Origin: Monarcha castaneiventris obscurior
Lineage: Eukaryota > Chordata > Aves > Passeriformes > Monarchidae
NCBI GenBank assembly: GCA_026261815.1
Contig: JAMPIT010000417.1
Coordinates: forward strand, 7,597,501-7,661,500
DNA: 64,000 bases
Direction of reading: 5' to 3'
Position 1 is the first letter of the stretch. The number at the start of each line of letters is the position of its first letter. Below the pieces are notes generated by a model. It was not told the DNA's origin, ran no database searches, and saw nothing but the letters and a program-made list of their open reading frames with translations. The position numbers were made by a program, and so were the translations under genes. This document shows positions 1 through 11,480 of this stretch, one piece after another.

Positions 1-3000
1 AGACCATGTAAGGCAGAGCTACAGTTGCACCATTTATTTATTCGCTCGCCGTAGCTATTTCCTGCCTCTGTTGGTCAGAGACCTCCTGTGTTGGCCAAAA
101 ATCAGATTTCCTCCCTTGCCAGGAATTTATGGATCAGCGGCCCTGATGGTAACGAAATTACAACCCCCTGGCCCTGACAGGTCAAACTCCTGTCCACAGT
201 TGGCCTCTGTCCCACCAGTTGCTCCAAGGCCCAGCACATCTGCTGGGCATCTACGGGGTAGGGCAGTGGTGATCTCCCCTTGGAACTGCCAAGGTCAGGG
301 CTGAGGCTGGAAGGTTCAGTAAGACTGGAGGAATCAGTGAGGCTGGAGGCAGTATCTTGCTCCCTCCATCAGCTCTGCAAGGCTGCTGTTAGCTGGATGT
401 TGCAGCAGGCAGGACATCTTCAGTCTCTAGGACCTCTCCTGGGTTGCACCCCCTCCAAGCCACCCAGAGCCGCAGTGGGAAGCAGATGCCGTGTTAGAGT
501 GGAGCATGCTGGAAAGGTTTCCAGGCCCTAAAGCCCGGGGGGTGCCACTAGGGCACACCCAGAGTGGGTTTTTGCTGTCCCCCAGTCTGCAGGTCCCTGC
601 CGTGCGAGGCAAAGGGAGCACTTGGTCAGGGACGAGCGCAGCACCTGGGAGGGGGAGGGCGGCGCAGACACGGAGCCGGCTTGTTCAACAAGCTGGAGCG
701 TGGCTGCAGATGCACCTTCTCCAGGCTCCAGCTGTGCTCCGGCTCTGCAGCTCCTTCCCAGTGCTTGCTGCTGCCTCCAGACCTGCCAGCAGATCAGTCT
801 GTGCATGTGCTTCCTCGCTCGCTCCAGGCACCATCAGCCAGGCTCGCTCCAGCCCCTTCTTCCCTTGCCCCAGCTGTGCCGGCCAGCTTTGCATGGAGTG
901 AAGTGGGCGAAGCTTCCCCCGTGGCTGGAGCTCCTCGGCAGGAAGGTGGTGGCCAGCAGCTGGGGGTGGGACCTCCTTCAGAAGATCCAGGCAAACATTT
1001 TGAGCCCTGGGTGAGGGTTCCCTGAATTTCAGACCTCTATGTGGGATGCCAAGCAATCCCAGCTCTCCTTTTGGCATGCCTGGCGTGGAGGGGCGGATGC
1101 ACCGGTCCAGGACTGCTGTTGCTGCATGGGAGCAGGACTGCAGGCATTGGCTCCCTTGGTGCTGCCTGTAAGCCAGAGCTGCCTCCTGCTCTGTTCATGG
1201 ATGAAGACAGACTGGAATTACCCTTGCCTGCTCCCCAAAAATGCTCTGTCCCTTGGGAAATGGAGCTGGGTTGGCAAGGGAGATCACGGCGTGGTACCTT
1301 GTTGCTCTGCTGACTGCTGATGGGGACAGGAGCTGGGAACAGTGGGGACAGTGAGGGTCAGAGCTGCTTTGCCTGGCCACCGTGGCCAAGGCGTGGGGAT
1401 GGAAGGACCTGCTGGCATGGAGCAGTTCCCCTTTCTGGCTGCTGGCTCCCCTGCCTGAAATCCCCCCTGTGCACAAGTAGCCCCAGGGGCAGGGATGAGA
1501 GGGGTGCCAAAGGTTGGTGTGAGCTGCTTGGAGGTCTGACTCTAGGGAGGGTCCTGTCCAGAGGACTGTCTCCTTGGTCATTGTTATCAGGATAATTCTC
1601 CAGCTGCTCGAATCCTGTTTTTGTGCTGGTGTTGCCTGGCTCTACGGGAGTGAGGGGGGAGAAACACAGGAAACGGTAGCGACGGAAGCAGAATCATCTC
1701 CTGGAGGGAGCGAAGAGCTGCTGACGCCACTGAGGGGAACAAAGAGATTCAGAAGGAGTTACCCATGTGCTTGTGCTGGAGACAACCCAGACAAGCAGTC
1801 TCGGTCCCAGCTTACAGCACACCTCACGCCCTTCCAGCACGCTGCACCTCCATCTCCCCTGGCCCAACCCCCTGCACTGAGTTCTGGGGTGCAAAGAGGC
1901 CTCGGGGGGCCCAGGTGAGGAGAGGAGGCAGCTGTGAACTAGCGCTGTCGGATGTTCTCGTCATGGAGAAGCCCTGGAGAGGGTGACCCGGGGGATGTCC
2001 TCTCTCTAGCCCCTGCTGCTGCAGAGGCTTTGGCTGGTGCGAGGAGCGAGGGTGGCCATGGGAACAGCCCAGCACTGGGTGGCAGCGTGGGCGCCGGCCT
2101 CGCCACTGCCTCAAAGCTCTCCCCTCCAGCTCCCCCGACTGCCGGGGGGCCGTCCCTGCACCTCGCACGCACAACGGGCCCTCTGTCCCCCAGGCACAAA
2201 GGGAAAGTCTGAGTGAAAAGGTCAGAGGGCCTGGCATCCCTCTGACCCAGGGCCAGCAGGAGCATGCAAGCCCCTGCTTGGCAGAGTCCCAAGCTGCCCC
2301 TCTCCTCATCCCCACCCATGGCACCTTTCAGGTCCTAAGGAAGCCCCCACGTGCTTCCTCTCTCAGGAGTGCTGCATCCCAAGTGCCAAGGCATCTTCCA
2401 TGTGGCTCTGGGGCAGGAAATCCACTGTCCCAGAATGGACCAAAGCCTAGCTGCTGTCCCTGTGGGGTGTAAATGCCCCAGCCAGGCTGGGCTGGGGAGC
2501 TCTCTAAGTCCTGGCCTTGCATGTGGCAGTGGAGTGTGATGACAGAGGACACAGCCTTCTCCTCAATGCACTTGTGCCGAGGTACTTCCCCCATCCAGCC
2601 CCCGTATCCCTCATTCCAAGAAGAGGACGTGTACCAAAGCTGCAAGTAATGAAGACACATTTTCTGTTACAAGGGGCAGCATTCACATCTCAGATCCTTC
2701 TGTGGCTGAGGAATAAGAGCCCATCCCAGCCCCATCAGATGTAGACCCCCCCTCCCTTCCATAACCCCATCCCCATGGCATGTGCACTGCCTGCTCCAGA
2801 GCCAGGGAGGAGGATTTCCCCCATCAGCAATGCCATCAGGCTGATTGACGCTGTGGGACACTGGGGACCATGGAACCACTTGGTGCAGCACTGCTGGGGG
2901 GAAGCTTACAGCCCCCCTACCCTGCTGCCTGCAGAAAGGGCAGCACAGCCAGGATGCTGCTGTTGCCAGGAGTTGCCTCTAATCCCCAGGGCCTGCCTTC

Positions 3001-3029
3001 GTGAGCAGTGTTTGTGGCTGGAACATAAG
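1..3029. other. Intergenic DNA, no gene seen
   Basis: The stretch is moderately GC-rich, C/T- and G/A-rich sequence typical of bird intergenic DNA. The open frames in it, up to about 165 codons on either strand, overlap one another, lack recognisable domains and lack convincing splice-site or start contexts, so I call none of them. No tRNA, LINE tail or tandem array stands out. Confidence 0.6.
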
Positions 3030-3260
3030 CGTCAAAATGTCATCGGTCCCTTATCTGCAACATATCTGGGTCCTTTTGGTACCTACTCAGCCTCCAAAAA
3101 TAGCCTAACAGAGAAAAAGAATACATTCCTAAAATAGCACCACCGCTTGGGCTCGCCCGTGCTGGAGCTGACACCTGGTTAAGTGCCCACCGCAGCTTTG
3201 CAGGGAAATTTCAGATCTATTCTCCTGTGCTTTCCCAGCCTAAAATAGCAGCCACACCTC
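3030..3260. promoter_or_regulatory. Candidate cis-regulatory element with three CArG-like boxes
   Basis: Three near-identical CC[A/T]6AG boxes (one base off the SRF CArG consensus CC[A/T]6GG) lie at 3,094-3,103, 3,128-3,137 and 3,239-3,248. A CATTCC (M-CAT, TEAD-type) motif at 3,124-3,129 overlaps the start of the second, and a TTATCT (GATA-type) motif sits upstream. The patch is more AT-rich than its flanks. SRF and TEAD sites together are typical of smooth-muscle or mesenchymal enhancers. That this one acts on PDGFB, 23 kb downstream, is inference only. Confidence 0.25.
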
Positions 3261-6200
3261 ACTGCACTGGGAGGCTGGCAGGTGCTTTCCAACTTTTGCC
3301 CAAAGCAGTGCCAGCTGCTGCCTGGCCACCCCATGCCACCGCAGGGCACCACCCTCGGCTGTCCTGTGTGAGCCCTAGGCTGTCCCTGTGCCCACACTGC
3401 TCACATGTCCCACGGCAGGGCAGGGAGGTGTGTGGAGCCCTGGAGCACGGCAAGGGCCAGGTGAGTCACCCCTAGGGATGCAGCCAGCGATGTGGGAGGA
3501 GAGGGCTGGCTGCCTGCCTCTCCTGAAAAGGAGAGCTGCTGAGGAGGAGGAAGCTGGGAGGAAGGAAGGCCTTGTTTGTCTGTTCCCAGAGCGGTGCAGG
3601 AACTGCTATATGAGGAATTACCTGACCTCAAATCTCCAGATGCTTTTCACTAACTTCCTCGTTTGAGCCTCCCCCAGCTCCTGCAATCTCGCCCTGTGCT
3701 CTGCTGCTGCCTCCCCTGAGCTACCCCAGCACTGGCAGCTGGTTTCCTCCAGGTTGCGAGGACTCTTCCGTCCCCTTATGCTCCAAATTTATCCACACCT
3801 GCTCTTCCTCCTGGGTGGACCACATTCACTCTGCATGTGTGAATCCAGAGGCCCAGCTCTGCCAGGCAGGCAGGCCTTGGCCACCTGGGAAGGCAGGGAA
3901 AGCCATGGTGAGTGGGTGGTTCGTGAGTTTCCAGTTACAGGGAGGATGCTGCAGGTGTGGGGCCTCCTGTGGGATGCTCTGTGGGACCCAGGTGGGAAAC
4001 TGGGGACTCAGGATGTAGGAAATCGATGCTCTGCATCTATCAGTGACACATGCTGGCCTTTCCCACACGTTCCGATCCTACATAGCTCGTGCTGCTCCCC
4101 GTGCAGCCCCTGCCTCATGCAGTGTCACACAGCCGGACTGCGCAGCATCCGTGAGGGATGAGGGGAGAAGGCCGTGACACAAAGGTTTCGTGCTCTTTGG
4201 AGACTATTGCTTCCTCTCTTGCCCAGCCCTTTAGAACGTCTGGGCAAAGATGTTTATGCAGAATACAAAAGGTTTGAGGATGTGTGTTGGATTCTGAGGG
4301 ATGGAGCTCAGCGTGAGGTAAATGCTGATCTGGGAGCAGGATCCAGAGCTGCTGCTCTTCATATGGAACAGTGTTTCCTGGGGCAAGTGGTGGAGGAGGG
4401 GTGAGGCTGCCGGGTTCAGGAGGGCTGGGAATCGTGAAGCTAAGGTGCTCCCAGGGAGTAGGATGTAGTCAGGGACTGGGGTGTCTCAGAGAGCAGGGAT
4501 GGAGGCACATTTTACTGCAGAACAAATCGGGGACTGCCACGTGTGCCCAGGAGCAGGGCTGGGAAAGCACACGTGGAAGGGTGTGCAGGGGAAGGGGAGA
4601 TCAGCAGTGGCATGTGCTGAATGGAGGCTAGAGCAAGGATCTGTTTGGATCAGGGAAGACTTCCTTTTCAGGGGTCACGCTGGGAATTGATTAGGTGCTG
4701 AGTACCTCCCAGGACAGAGGTACCCAAAAGCGAGCTTGAGGGATAGAGGGCAGTGGAAAGGGATTGCTGAGGTATGTGAGGGAAAGCTGGGAAGGTAGGA
4801 AATGGCAAAACCTTTTTTTTTCCTCCAGGGAGGATCTGTTCAACTGCAGACTCTCCAGTTCTTTGCAACCTCATAGCACCCCACCAACCCATGGATAAAT
4901 TAGGGTGTGAGACCTTCCAGGCTGGGGCAGGAAAGGGAGATACGAGTCAAAACAACAAAAACAGCACTCTTGAGGAGGCTAATTTCAAGGTTGGGACGGA
5001 TCTTCTGAAATAACAGGTTATTTCTAGACCTAGGAAATGAACCAAGTAGCCCACAGGCCCAGAAGGAACCATGGGGAGCTCTCATACCTCTGCATTCAAC
5101 ACCCTGTTGTGCAAACTGAGGTCACTGGTCATTGCAGAGGACAGGAACTCAGGGAGAGGAAGAGGGGACAGGATGCTTGGCCAGAATACCTTAAGAAATT
5201 ATGCTAAGGATATCCCCTCTCCTCCAGAGCCAAGATGTGACCGTACCTCCCCAGGGCTCCATGAAGAGCAGTGGTGAGAGGGTCACTTGCAGCAGGAGAG
5301 GTTGCCCCAAACCTCTCCCCAGCTCCATCACTTTTTCTGGCCCTCCTCTGTCTACAGGCCTGGTTTCCTCCTGTCCCTTTTTTTTTTCATTTCAACATGA
5401 GAATGAAATGTGGCAGCAAATGAAACCTTCCAAGCCCAAGCAAACAGGATAAACACAGGTCAAGGCTGAGCAGGGAGTGATGTAATGGCAGTGGCATGAG
5501 ATTGCTGATCTGGGAGAAGCCATAGAGACAATGTGATGGGTTTTAGGGGTTTAGAAGAGCAAACAGGCTTGTGCTGCAGCAGCAGGAGAAACAGGAGCCA
5601 GCCTGAACATCGCACTGAACCCTTCAAGCACAAGAGCCTGTCCAGTTCCACTGCCCATCTGAGCAAGAGTTTGCCATTGCTCAAGTAAACTGTGAACCCC
5701 AGCAGCGCTTTCCTGGGGGTGGGAAGCCCTGCCAGCACAGGGGTCTGAAGTCCTGAGGGACTTGTTGGCCTGCCTCTGTCTAGCAGAAAAGTTATGGCTG
5801 AAGGACTCAGTCACCTCAAGCAGGGAAGGCTGTAGAGCCCCTTAGAGTCACCCGATGGACAAATGTGACTGTTTGAACCTTAAAATCCTCAGCAGATCCT
5901 GTGGAATGCTGAGGGTTATCCAAAGAGAGAGGGCTGTGGTCGTGAGCAAAAATGTGGCAGAACTCGAGGAGAGATGCACAGCCTTCCCGGTTCCTGGGAA
6001 AGGAAGCCACCATCTGTTATCAGAAAGAGGAATAGTGATGGAAGAGCAATTTCATTAGGTAATCTCTCTAATTAAGACAGGTGACAGGATGCAAATTTCC
6101 CTCCTGGAGAGACCTTTGTGGAGACCTCAAGCAAGGATGCTTCTGACCTTGTCCTTCCAGTCAAGCCCAAGCACCAGAGCGAGGAGAGAAGCTGTGGGTC

Positions 6201-9200
6201 CCCAGGACCCTCCTTGCTGCTCCCCAGGGCCTGAACCCCTCTGGGTTCTGGGATGGCTCTGCAGGCCTGGCTGGGGATGCTGGGAACTGGTAGCCAGACC
6301 AACCCAAAGTATTCCATATCTAGGACAGAGAGATGCCACAGCAGCAGGCTATGTGCAAACCTGCCTTCCTTTGTCAGTCAACATCTGCTGAAGGCCCTTA
6401 CTCAGGCTGTGCTTAATCCTGGCAGCTGCGTCATTCTTCCCCTCTACCCAACCCCCTTTTTCCCCTGAAGAAATTTCTACGAGATTTTTTTGTTTAATTG
6501 GCTTTGTCTGTTTGATCCCTAGTTCCTATCCAGGCCAAACAAGGAATGCATCTTACTGGAGACAGGATAGAGGACTCTTGGAGTTAATAGTTTTCCCCAT
6601 TGTCTTTCAAATGTGTGCTGAGATGTCCGTAGCTGGGGGACCCATTGTGCTGCCTTCCTGCTTGTTTTTCCAACAGTCTCCAGTGAATAAAAGCAATGCA
6701 GGGTTTGTAATACACTTTCCATGACCTCTAATCTTGTGTATGATCTATCTCAATTGCCAGGTCGAATACAGTATTCATTAGCAGTGGTTCTACCATCTAC
6801 TTCTCCAAAACCCAGCCCCAAACTATCCCTGGCTGGCTGTAGCTTCCCTCGTCTGCGCCACCATCTCCACTGCCCTCATCCATACCTCTTTGTCCCTCCT
6901 CCCTTCTTTCTGCTCTCCAAAGTCATGTGTCCTCCCCCCTTGCCCTGAGCATTTGGTCTCTGGAGGTGCTGGCACAGGAGTGGCTGTGGCAAGAGGTGGC
7001 AGATCCTGGTGAAGGAATGCCAGCACCTTCAGGAACGTACATCCTGGGGAGCATCCTGCCTCCCCATCCCACCCTGAGTGGGTCGGGGTGGTGCCACTTA
7101 GCAGTTACCAGCACTGGCAGCACAACAGGGAGCCAAAGCAATGGCTGGACAGGACTTGAGGGCAGACAAAGGCTCTGGGTTTGCCTTCCCACCCTGGCTA
7201 TGAGCTCACTCTGCAGCGTGGGCTTGATGAGATTCCCAGATGCACAGGCACACAATGCAGCAGGGAAACCCTGCTCTCCTGCCGTTATTTTGCATGGCTT
7301 CTCTGGGAATGTTTGCCCTTCCTACCACTTTCCTGTGGTGCCGGAAGCCCTCAGGTGTCCCTCAGCTAGGACAGCCACCTGGGCTTTAAGGGTGAGTCAC
7401 CCTCTCTTCCCCTGTTCTCCTCAGCCTTCCCTTGAGCAAGGACTGGCAACAAACAGCAGGAATGAATCAGAGCCCTGGGTGGCTGAGGGAGCAGAAGCCC
7501 ATTCCTGGGCATCCTGGCATATGTGTCCCAGCACCACAGGGGACTGGGCATTACCCACCACTGAGTGACAAGGACTGGTGATCCCAGGGGACAGAGAAAT
7601 CTCCAAGTCATCTCACTGGAAACTGTGCTTAAGGAGTCCCTTTCTGAAAGGACTGAGTTCAAATTTTGATCTTTACCAGCACTGCAGGGACATTCCCAGA
7701 ACTTCCTCTGGACAGAGCAAGGATCCCTCTCCTGCTCCAAAGGTTTGTGCCCAGGTCAAGGACAAAACATCAGCTTAATGCTTTGGTCTTCTTTTTCCAT
7801 CACCCAGGCTTTTCTCTTTGTTTTTTTTCCTCTCATTTGCTTCTTCATGCCGGTGGGTAGACCCTGGCCTGGATGTCTGTGCCCACCTCGGGCTGACAGG
7901 GTATCCCTCTCAAGCTGCCAGACTCCATGACCAGTGTCCCCACTGTTGTCAAGGGGGTGTAGGCAGGAAGGTGTGGAGCTGGGGCACCACCACAGCCCAA
8001 ATCTCCAGCCAAACTTTGTCAGTCACATCTGCTGAGGAGGCAAGTCCCGTCTTGCTCTGGGATTCCCAAGCACTCTGCAGCTGAGCCTCTCTTTAGAAAA
8101 CTGGCAATGGGCTGAGCCTCACTGGGCCTGACTGCTTCCAATCTCCCATCTTCTTCCCACTTCCCAGGGACCCCCTAACACACTTGTACCTCACTGTGCC
8201 CCATTGGTCACTGGAGGCACCACAGCCACCAAAACATGGTCTGGGGGAAAGGCTTGGCAAGCAAGATTTTCTGGGTTGTGTCATGCAGGGGACAAGGGGA
8301 TTGGACGAAGCAGTGAGAGCAATTGGTTTTGGGTTTAGAAAAGGCAGCTGGAAATCAGCCTCTCCCTCTGGAGATTGCTCCCATAGTTACAGAAGGGACT
8401 TACGGAGCAGTGCTGCTCCTCTGTGCCTCTCTTGCCAGAGCTCTGCTCAGTTCGAGCCCATCACATCTGCGGGAGCAGGAGATAGACTCAGGGCCTCTGA
8501 GAATTCAGGTCATGGCCTAGCCATGCCAAGCCTGCACAGCCCAGGCAGGGGACAGCACAGGGAGGCATTCAGATGCTTCCTGCTCCCTCTCAGGAAGGTA
8601 GGGCCTGTGCTGTGAAACACTACCCAAATATTCTGCCACCTTTATCAGCCTCAACTTTACTGCCCACAATCTTGCTCCCCTTTTCCGAATTGCTCCTCGG
8701 GTTACAGCTGCTGATGTAAATCAATGGGATGTCATGCAAGCGGACTCGAGGACACAGGTCAGATGGTGGGCACGGAGAGGGGCCATGGCTGGACTGCTCC
8801 TGTGGAACCCACCAGAGACAGTGGCAGCCGTGGGTCCAGGGGGGCCCAGGGGAACGGGGCCAGGGGTGGCTGCCCCTTCTGCTGCAGCTCAGCATCCAGG
8901 TAAGGCTCACATTATCTCTGATGAAAGGCAAACAAAAAGGGGAAAGTGAGAAGGAATTCCTCATCTGAGAGGGCTCTTATCACCTTTCCGCTTCCCTCCC
9001 CCTGGAGAGATAGGGCAGCAGCTCAATGCTCTGTTGTTCCTCGGGGGGCCTCTCCTCCCCTACTCCCCTCCCCTGGGGATATGATGGGGGCTCCCGGGCT
9101 CGCCAGACACCCTTAGGCACACACTGCCTGCCATGTCTGAACCTCTGTGCTTACCCCAGTGCCCACCACAGCACCTCTGGGCTTCGCAACCCTCATCCCA

Positions 9201-11204
9201 CACGCCAACGACCCCTCGGCTAATTGAGAACCTTTTGCTTTGCTTTGGCAGCACCGTGGTTTGGTGCTGCTCCCAGCACACGCTCAGCTGGGTGGCCAGA
9301 ACAGACAATGCCTGCTGGCCCCAGCCACACGACAGTGACACAGCTCACTTGATCAGCAACAGGTAACTGAGGCCGAGGAATAAAGCTCAGGCTCTTATCA
9401 GTGACCTAAAGCAATTATCCCTCCACAGAAGCAGAGAGGGTCAGGCTCTCTGGCTGAGGGCAGGAGGAGGCAGCAGCAGGTGGTTGGATGCCCCTGTGGC
9501 AGTGAGGTCCTCAGGGCAGGCAGAAGAGCTGAAATAGTCCCTGACACCGTGTGAGGGAGAGGCAGGCATGAAGGAGACCCATACTCCATTCTGGCGGAGG
9601 CAGGAAAAAATGCTGGTCAACATCATCATGAAATCTCAAGGCCCCTTCCACCCATCCCTGTAAGAAGAGCGCTTGGGAAAGATTTTATGCAGCACACCAG
9701 CTGCCAGAAATGGTGAAACGATTGATCATCAGGTTACAGAGTGGTGGCATAAAATCATGTGAATCCAAAGAGTGAACAGATGGCCAGCCTGAGCGGGGAT
9801 GAAATTATTTTGTAGCAGATCTGACAAGCAGCTCAATTCAGCGTTAGTGCAAGAACCGGATTTGATTTGGCAGAGAGGACAGGGTGCTTGCAAGGCTTGG
9901 TAGTGCCACTTTTATTCAGTTCTCAGGTTTTTCTTCATCCTGAGGTTGTTTCACTTGGGTTGGGGATACACTCACAACTCACTCAGCTGTGGTTTGATGC
10001 AGTTGCCCAAATATTGGTTTCCAGTTTCATTTCAGATGCAGTGGTGTATCCTGCTTGGCCTCCAGCTGCTACTCCAGACGGTCTTGGGCTCCAGTAACTT
10101 CCATGGCAGATCTGCCACCCCCCTTCATGTGTGTCAGATACCCTAAGACATCTCAAATGACTGTAAACCACTTCATTTTGGCAACAGGATCCCAGGATTA
10201 TGAATACACTGAAGGAAATATTTGATTTTGCTTAATTTTTATCCTTTTCTAACAGTGCCTTGGGGATTTTAGGTGGGCAAACCTCCAATGAAGTGGTCAT
10301 AAATCAATCAAAATGAAAGGGTCTGTTCAGCACAGTGTTGGGGGAGAAAATCTTTGTAGAGCCAAAGTCAAAGAAAGTGCAAACATTTCCACTCTGTTTT
10401 CCCATGTTGGATGTTGCAAAGGACCCTGCTCTCGGTAACTGAGGTCTCTCAAAGAAACGTGTCTCTGAAGGGACTTGAGAGTTTAGAAATGACCGTGGCC
10501 GATATGCTGATTTGGAATCCAATTGATCAGAAATCGTAACTGGAGTCCGAAGGAGGAATCAGCCAAACCCCACTAACTACAGCCCCCAGGGTTTCCTGCA
10601 GAGTGAGGCCCAGGGAAGGCAGAGGCACAGGCGTAGCTGTGCTCTCAGAGCTGTCTCATTTTGGTACCGCCACAGGAGAATGCCTGGGAAAGTCCCCTGG
10701 TTTTTTCGTTGAACAGGAGCCGGTGCCAATGCACAGAAGCCTGGCAGAGCACGAGGGCAGGTTCAAGCAGGTTCAGCCAGGGGCAGTCGGGCTCTGGAGG
10801 ATTCACCAGCTCCGTGCAAGCAGAGAACTCCGCAGTCCCGGGGTCTCCCACTGGCAGCACGCTTTGGTGGACCTCCTCCTGCAGGCAGAGTTTGGAAGAG
10901 TGGCTCTGCCTTCCCTCCTTATTCTTTATTCCCCTGGCTTGCAGAGGAAGTACATGGGGAGTGTTGGGAGGATATAGTTTGTGAAGAAGGATCCCAAAGC
11001 AGAGGTGCTTCCTGGAGACTTGCAGGCATATCCAGGGGCACAGTGAGGTTCCACAGGGTCTGGGGCAAAACCCAGGTGTGTGATCTTTCCTAAATGAGGA
11101 TGTCTCATAACTTAACGAGCCAGGCTCTCTCAAGAGGTACCCGGGGCAAACTGCTCTCACTTTTCTTTCTCCCTGCCTGCCGCCCTGCCCACCCTCCAGC
11201 TCAT
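3261..11204. other. Intergenic DNA, no gene seen
   Basis: No coding exon, RNA gene or transposon tail could be supported. The longest open frame (6,927-7,568, 213 codons) has a biased Ser/Pro/Gly/Trp composition, no recognisable domain and no conserved-looking exon borders, so I read it as chance. A weak CR1-tail resemblance near 9,640 was not strong enough to call. Confidence 0.55.
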
Positions 11205-11480
11205 CCTGGGCATGTTAAATGAATTAAAATGAAACGCATCTCTAATTTAGCTCCATTCTATTCTCCCTGGAGAATGGTTGTCCCAGGGTGATCCCTCCGA
11301 TAATGAGAACTGCTTTCGAAAATTAAAAAATACTTGTTACAGAAACCCCAAAACCAAATGCCTTGAGATTAACTGAGGAGGCTAAAAAAACCCGGTGAAT
11401 GCAAATTTGCAGAGATTAGCAGCTGTTCAAATGCAAGATGATCACCCAATGGCATATGCTTCCAGAGCATTGACTAAAAC
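11205..11480. promoter_or_regulatory. Candidate conserved non-coding element with palindromic octamer
   Basis: An AT-rich island in GC-rich surroundings carries homeodomain-type cores (TTAAATGAATTAAAA, CTAATTTAG, TAATGAG). At 11,399-11,406 there is a perfect POU octamer ATGCAAAT that overlaps the 10-bp palindrome GCAAATTTGC (11,401-11,410). This is the look of a vertebrate conserved non-coding element, but only an alignment can show conservation, and its target gene is unknown. Confidence 0.3.

Noticed and set aside
6927..7568. 213-codon plus-strand frame
   Set aside because: No recognisable domain, no codon or composition signal, and no exon borders; intergenic in this gene-poor stretch.
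9600..9660. Possible decayed CR1 tail (ATCTCAAGGCCCCTTCCACCC)
   Set aside because: Only one short block resembles the CR1 end; the neighbouring blocks are absent.
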